Assembly: GCA_030039035.1 (NCBI GenBank)
Contig: JASHQQ010000269.1
Coordinates: forward strand, 1 to 44,710
Source: Acidobacteriaceae bacterium
GTDB lineage: Bacteria > Acidobacteriota > Terriglobia > Terriglobales > Acidobacteriaceae
DNA: 44,710 nt
Direction: 5' to 3'
Part shown: positions 42,745 to 44,710 of the stretch, one piece after another
Layout: each line of letters begins with the position of its first letter
Position numbering within the stretch: position 1 is the first letter of the stretch
Made by a program: the position numbers and the translations under genes
The notes under the pieces: generated by a model
What the model was told of the DNA's origin: nothing
The model's input: only the letters and a program-made list of their open reading frames with translations
Databases searched by the model: none

Positions 42745-43027
42745 GAAGAAAATCAATTTACTTCCCGATCCCTCTCCGCCTTGCCCGTCTCTCCGGCCTG
42801 ACCGCGTCAAGCGACTTTCGCGTTGGCCGCCGGCATCTCGACCGATGCCGGATTGCGGGGTGTTCTTACTGCTCTTGCCGGAGTTCTCCTCTTCAGTTCC
42901 GGCATTTCTATCCACTTCGGCCCGCACCGCAGTTGCGTTTCGAACCTCGCTGGGAACCGTAAATGGCCTTTTTCTCCGTAGGATGGAAGATCGGATATTC
43001 CGTTCCTCCACTTTTTAGAATCTTCCC

Positions 43028-43043
43028 GCTCAAACGTTTGAGC
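43028..43043. promoter_or_regulatory. LacI-family-like operator palindrome
   Basis: GCTCAAACGTTTGAGC is a perfect 16-bp palindrome with the central CG and AAACGTTT core typical of LacI-family operators. It lies about 31-46 bases after the expected start of the distal promoter, where a bound repressor would block transcription. No LacI gene is in the window. Confidence 0.7.
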
Positions 43044-43080
43044 AGAGAGAGCTGGAAGTATGCACCCCGGAGTCGGAAGC

Positions 43081-43110
43081 ATTAAAAACGCATCAAGAAG
43101 CAGTTGTCAA
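43081..43110 (-). promoter_or_regulatory. distal promoter, overlapped downstream by the LacI-like operator
   Basis: On the minus strand a perfect TTGACA (43110-43105) and TTTAAT (43086-43081) are 18 bases apart. Transcription would start near 43074 and run through the operator towards the receptor. Confidence 0.6.
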
Positions 43111-43468
43111 GTGCCGTAACCGATACTTTTTGCATGTCCGAGCGGGATTGGATGCGGATGCGAGTGATCTCTCCTGATTTGCCTTGAAAACAAATAAGTT
43201 AGGTATGGATGCCACTTCGGGAGCCTCACCATCACGGATCGAATCGGAGACCCTCCCGATACGGCGAAGCCGGAGCGTTGGAGGCAACCAAAGCCACGGT
43301 CTCTCGCATCGCGTCGAATCCTGACGATATTTCGTCGCCCCGGTCCGCTTGACAGCATCGTCCGATGATCCCAATCCATGCCGCCTCGAATCGGGTTCTT
43401 GCATTCGATCTCCTGAAGCAAGCCGGTTGCCGTGGGACCGGGACTTCGCTTCGCCTTTCCAGCGTGGG

Positions 43469-44290
43469 CTACCGAAGCCGCGAAAGGTCCCGAAGCTGAC
43501 GCGCCACGGCTTCCAGAAATGTTTCGACGCTCACATCCGGTGGAATCTCCACACCGGACTTCGCCTGAATCGCGGCGGCGATCCGCTTCGCGAGCGCTTC
43601 GCGGGTGGGAAGCGACATATCGAGTCGTCGGGAGAAAAAGCCCTCCAGCACCTCGAGGTCGGTTGCGGAGAGCCTGGCGACGCCATTGGAAGGCAGGGCG
43701 AGGGAAGTGTGCGGTTCCGGCGCGGGGACCAGGGGTGCGAAGACCTGGGCGGTAAATGTGCGCGCACCAGTCTCGCCCCACAGCGGAGCTTCCTCTTCGC
43801 GGTCCCGCACCACGAGGGTCCCTGCGGCCAGATCGCCCAGCCGCTGGTGCTGCCGGGTCACGAACATCGAAATCACGCCCACCACGTGCAGCGGGAAGGG
43901 AAACTGGTCGATGTACCGGATCAGGTTGCGCGCCATGGATTCGAACAGGCCGATGGGACGGCCCGAGTGCTGGATCACGCGGATGCGCGCCACGCGTTTG
44001 CCCGGAGTGCGTCCGTTCCAGAAAGCCTCGAACAGCGTGAAGTAGCCCCAGTTGACGAGAAAGACGACGAAGATCACGAGGGCAACCGCCCACTGCGAGG
44101 AGATGCGGGAGAACATGTAGATGGCGGGCAAAAGCAGCGCGCCCAGGAAGACGAGGACGAGAATGCCGGCGCACCAGATGAGATAGTCGACCAGCAGCGC
44201 GATGAACCGGCTGCCGATGCCGGCCAGCGGCATCTCGATCGCCACCAGCTCGGGTGTTTCGATGCTAAGCTGGTCTGAAGCCGGGTCCAT
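43469..44290 (-). CDS. RDD-family membrane protein
   Basis: A 273-residue inner-membrane protein. The RDD domain holds three hydrophobic segments: FIALLVDYLIWCAGILVLVF (with the Arg and Asp that name the family in GSRFIALLVDY), WAVALVIFVVFLVNWGYF and PLHVVGVISMFVT. The cytoplasmic loop has GRTPGKRVARIRVI and the C-terminal RLGDLAAGTLVV. A roughly 110-residue soluble tail follows. The function is unknown; RDD genes often sit beside SpoIIM-family genes, as here. ATG 44290 follows GGAGAG ten bases upstream; ATG 44299 is an alternative. It is divergent from the SpoIIM gene with overlapping start codons. Confidence 0.9.
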   Translation of the reverse strand: MDPASDQLSIETPELVAIEMPLAGIGSRFIALLVDYLIWCAGILVLVFLGALLLPAIYMFSRISSQWAVALVIFVVFLVNWGYFTLFEAFWNGRTPGKRVARIRVIQHSGRPIGLFESMARNLIRYIDQFPFPLHVVGVISMFVTRQHQRLGDLAAGTLVVRDREEEAPLWGETGARTFTAQVFAPLVPAPEPHTSLALPSNGVARLSATDLEVLEGFFSRRLDMSLPTREALAKRIAAAIQAKSGVEIPPDVSVETFLEAVARQLRDLSRLR

Positions 44291-44710
44291 GGCGCACATT
44301 CTCTCCAACCAGTGGATTCAGAAGCGCCGGCCCCATTGGGACCGGCTGGCCGCGCTGCTGGCGCAATCGGACTCGAGCGGCCTCGCCCAGCTTTCCCGCC
44401 CCGAGTTGCAGGAACTGGCGCTGCTCTATCGCCAGGTCGCCGGCGATCTTTCCGTGCTCCGCCAGGATGCAACCGCGCGCGCCTACGCGCAGCACGTCAA
44501 CCAGTTGCTGGCCCGCGCACACCATATCATCTATTCGGGCCGCAAGACGAGCCTGCGCACGCTCTTTCGATTCTTCCGCGACGAATACCCGTCCATCTTC
44601 CAGCGCCAGATCGGCTATGTGGCTGCTTCGGTCGTTGTCGCGCTCGCCGGAGCCCTGCTGGGCATCGTGCTCACCAATGCGCGGCCCGAGTTCATGCGCC
44701 ACTTCGTCGG
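44289..44710 (+). CDS. SpoIIM (stage II sporulation protein M)-family membrane protein, 3' truncated
   Basis: The open frame runs past the window end, with 140 complete codons shown. The start MAHILSNQWIQKRRPHWDRL, then ELALLYRQVAGDLSVLR, RAHHIIYSG and FFRDEYPSIFQRQ lead into the first membrane helix (IGYVAASVVVALAGALLGIV). This is the usual beginning of SpoIIM-family proteins in non-spore-formers, where the role is uncertain. An in-frame ATG at 44262 is an alternative start, but it lacks a better ribosome site. The gene is divergent from the RDD gene, a common pairing. Confidence 0.88.
   Translation, partial: MAHILSNQWIQKRRPHWDRLAALLAQSDSSGLAQLSRPELQELALLYRQVAGDLSVLRQDATARAYAQHVNQLLARAHHIIYSGRKTSLRTLFRFFRDEYPSIFQRQIGYVAASVVVALAGALLGIVLTNARPEFMRHFV

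Larger units (their letters stand above)
42423..43468. other. 1-kb upstream region of the second receptor, regulatory and without a recognised gene
   Basis: This stretch is more AT-rich than its surroundings. It holds two candidate promoters on the minus strand and a 16-bp palindrome resembling a LacI-family operator. Several short open frames exist but lack ribosome sites or family patterns. A small palindrome GACGATATTTCGTC at about 43322-43335 may also be a binding site. Confidence 0.5.

Noticed and set aside
42504-43404. Short open frames in the region upstream of the second receptor
   Set aside because: None has a ribosome site, protein-like composition or recognised motif; promoters and an operator explain the region better.

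Overview
The window is GC-rich bacterial DNA that most resembles an Acidobacteriota chromosome (Terriglobia-like). This is inferred from gene content: two very large Oar-like TonB-dependent receptors with an N-terminal carboxypeptidase-regulatory-like domain, a VWFA-related protein of the acidobacterial type, the C-terminal TPR part of a probable Ser/Thr kinase, many secreted enzymes, and short palindromic repeats between genes. I see no rRNA, tRNA, CRISPR array, insertion sequence or phage gene.

Left part (1-11.9 kb): the tail of a TPR protein, then a Tat-exported molybdenum hydroxylase in three genes (2Fe-2S, molybdopterin and FAD/4Fe-4S subunits, PaoABC-like) followed by a 73-residue cysteine-rich protein. 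On the other strand lie a secreted PQQ-like beta-propeller protein, a PQQ-dependent alcohol dehydrogenase, a triheme cytochrome c and a secreted ThuA-domain protein. Together these look like periplasmic oxidation of alcohols and aldehydes with electrons passed to cytochrome c.

Middle (12-24.4 kb): a TonB-dependent receptor, CutC, a DeoR-type repressor, a GH18-like hydrolase, then a sugar module: a 34-residue membrane protein, a GRP/RhaT-type sugar transporter, a PfkB kinase, an RbsD/FucU-like secreted protein, and an aldo/keto reductase translationally coupled to a zinc alcohol dehydrogenase. 

Right part (24.6-44.7 kb): a TPR protein, a DUF7009-like protein, a MocR regulator, a two-domain retropepsin-like protease, a metallophosphoesterase, a VWFA-related protein, an IlvD/Edd sugar-acid dehydratase with an SDR dehydrogenase, ethanolamine ammonia-lyase (EutBC), a short membrane protein, a TPR protein, the second TonB-dependent receptor with a 1-kb upstream region carrying two promoters and a LacI-like operator, and an RDD protein divergent from a SpoIIM-family gene that runs off the end.

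The most interesting signals are: -10 boxes placed exactly for leaderless transcription in front of at least three genes; a PQQ dehydrogenase lacking the vicinal cysteines and with an altered metal-ligand loop; a cysteine-rich small protein with an internal CLRT repeat beside the Mo hydroxylase; palindromic repeats, one of which supplies the likely start codon of the cytochrome gene; and a divergent gene pair whose start codons share one CCATGG. No wholly new multi-gene system could be established from the sequence alone.
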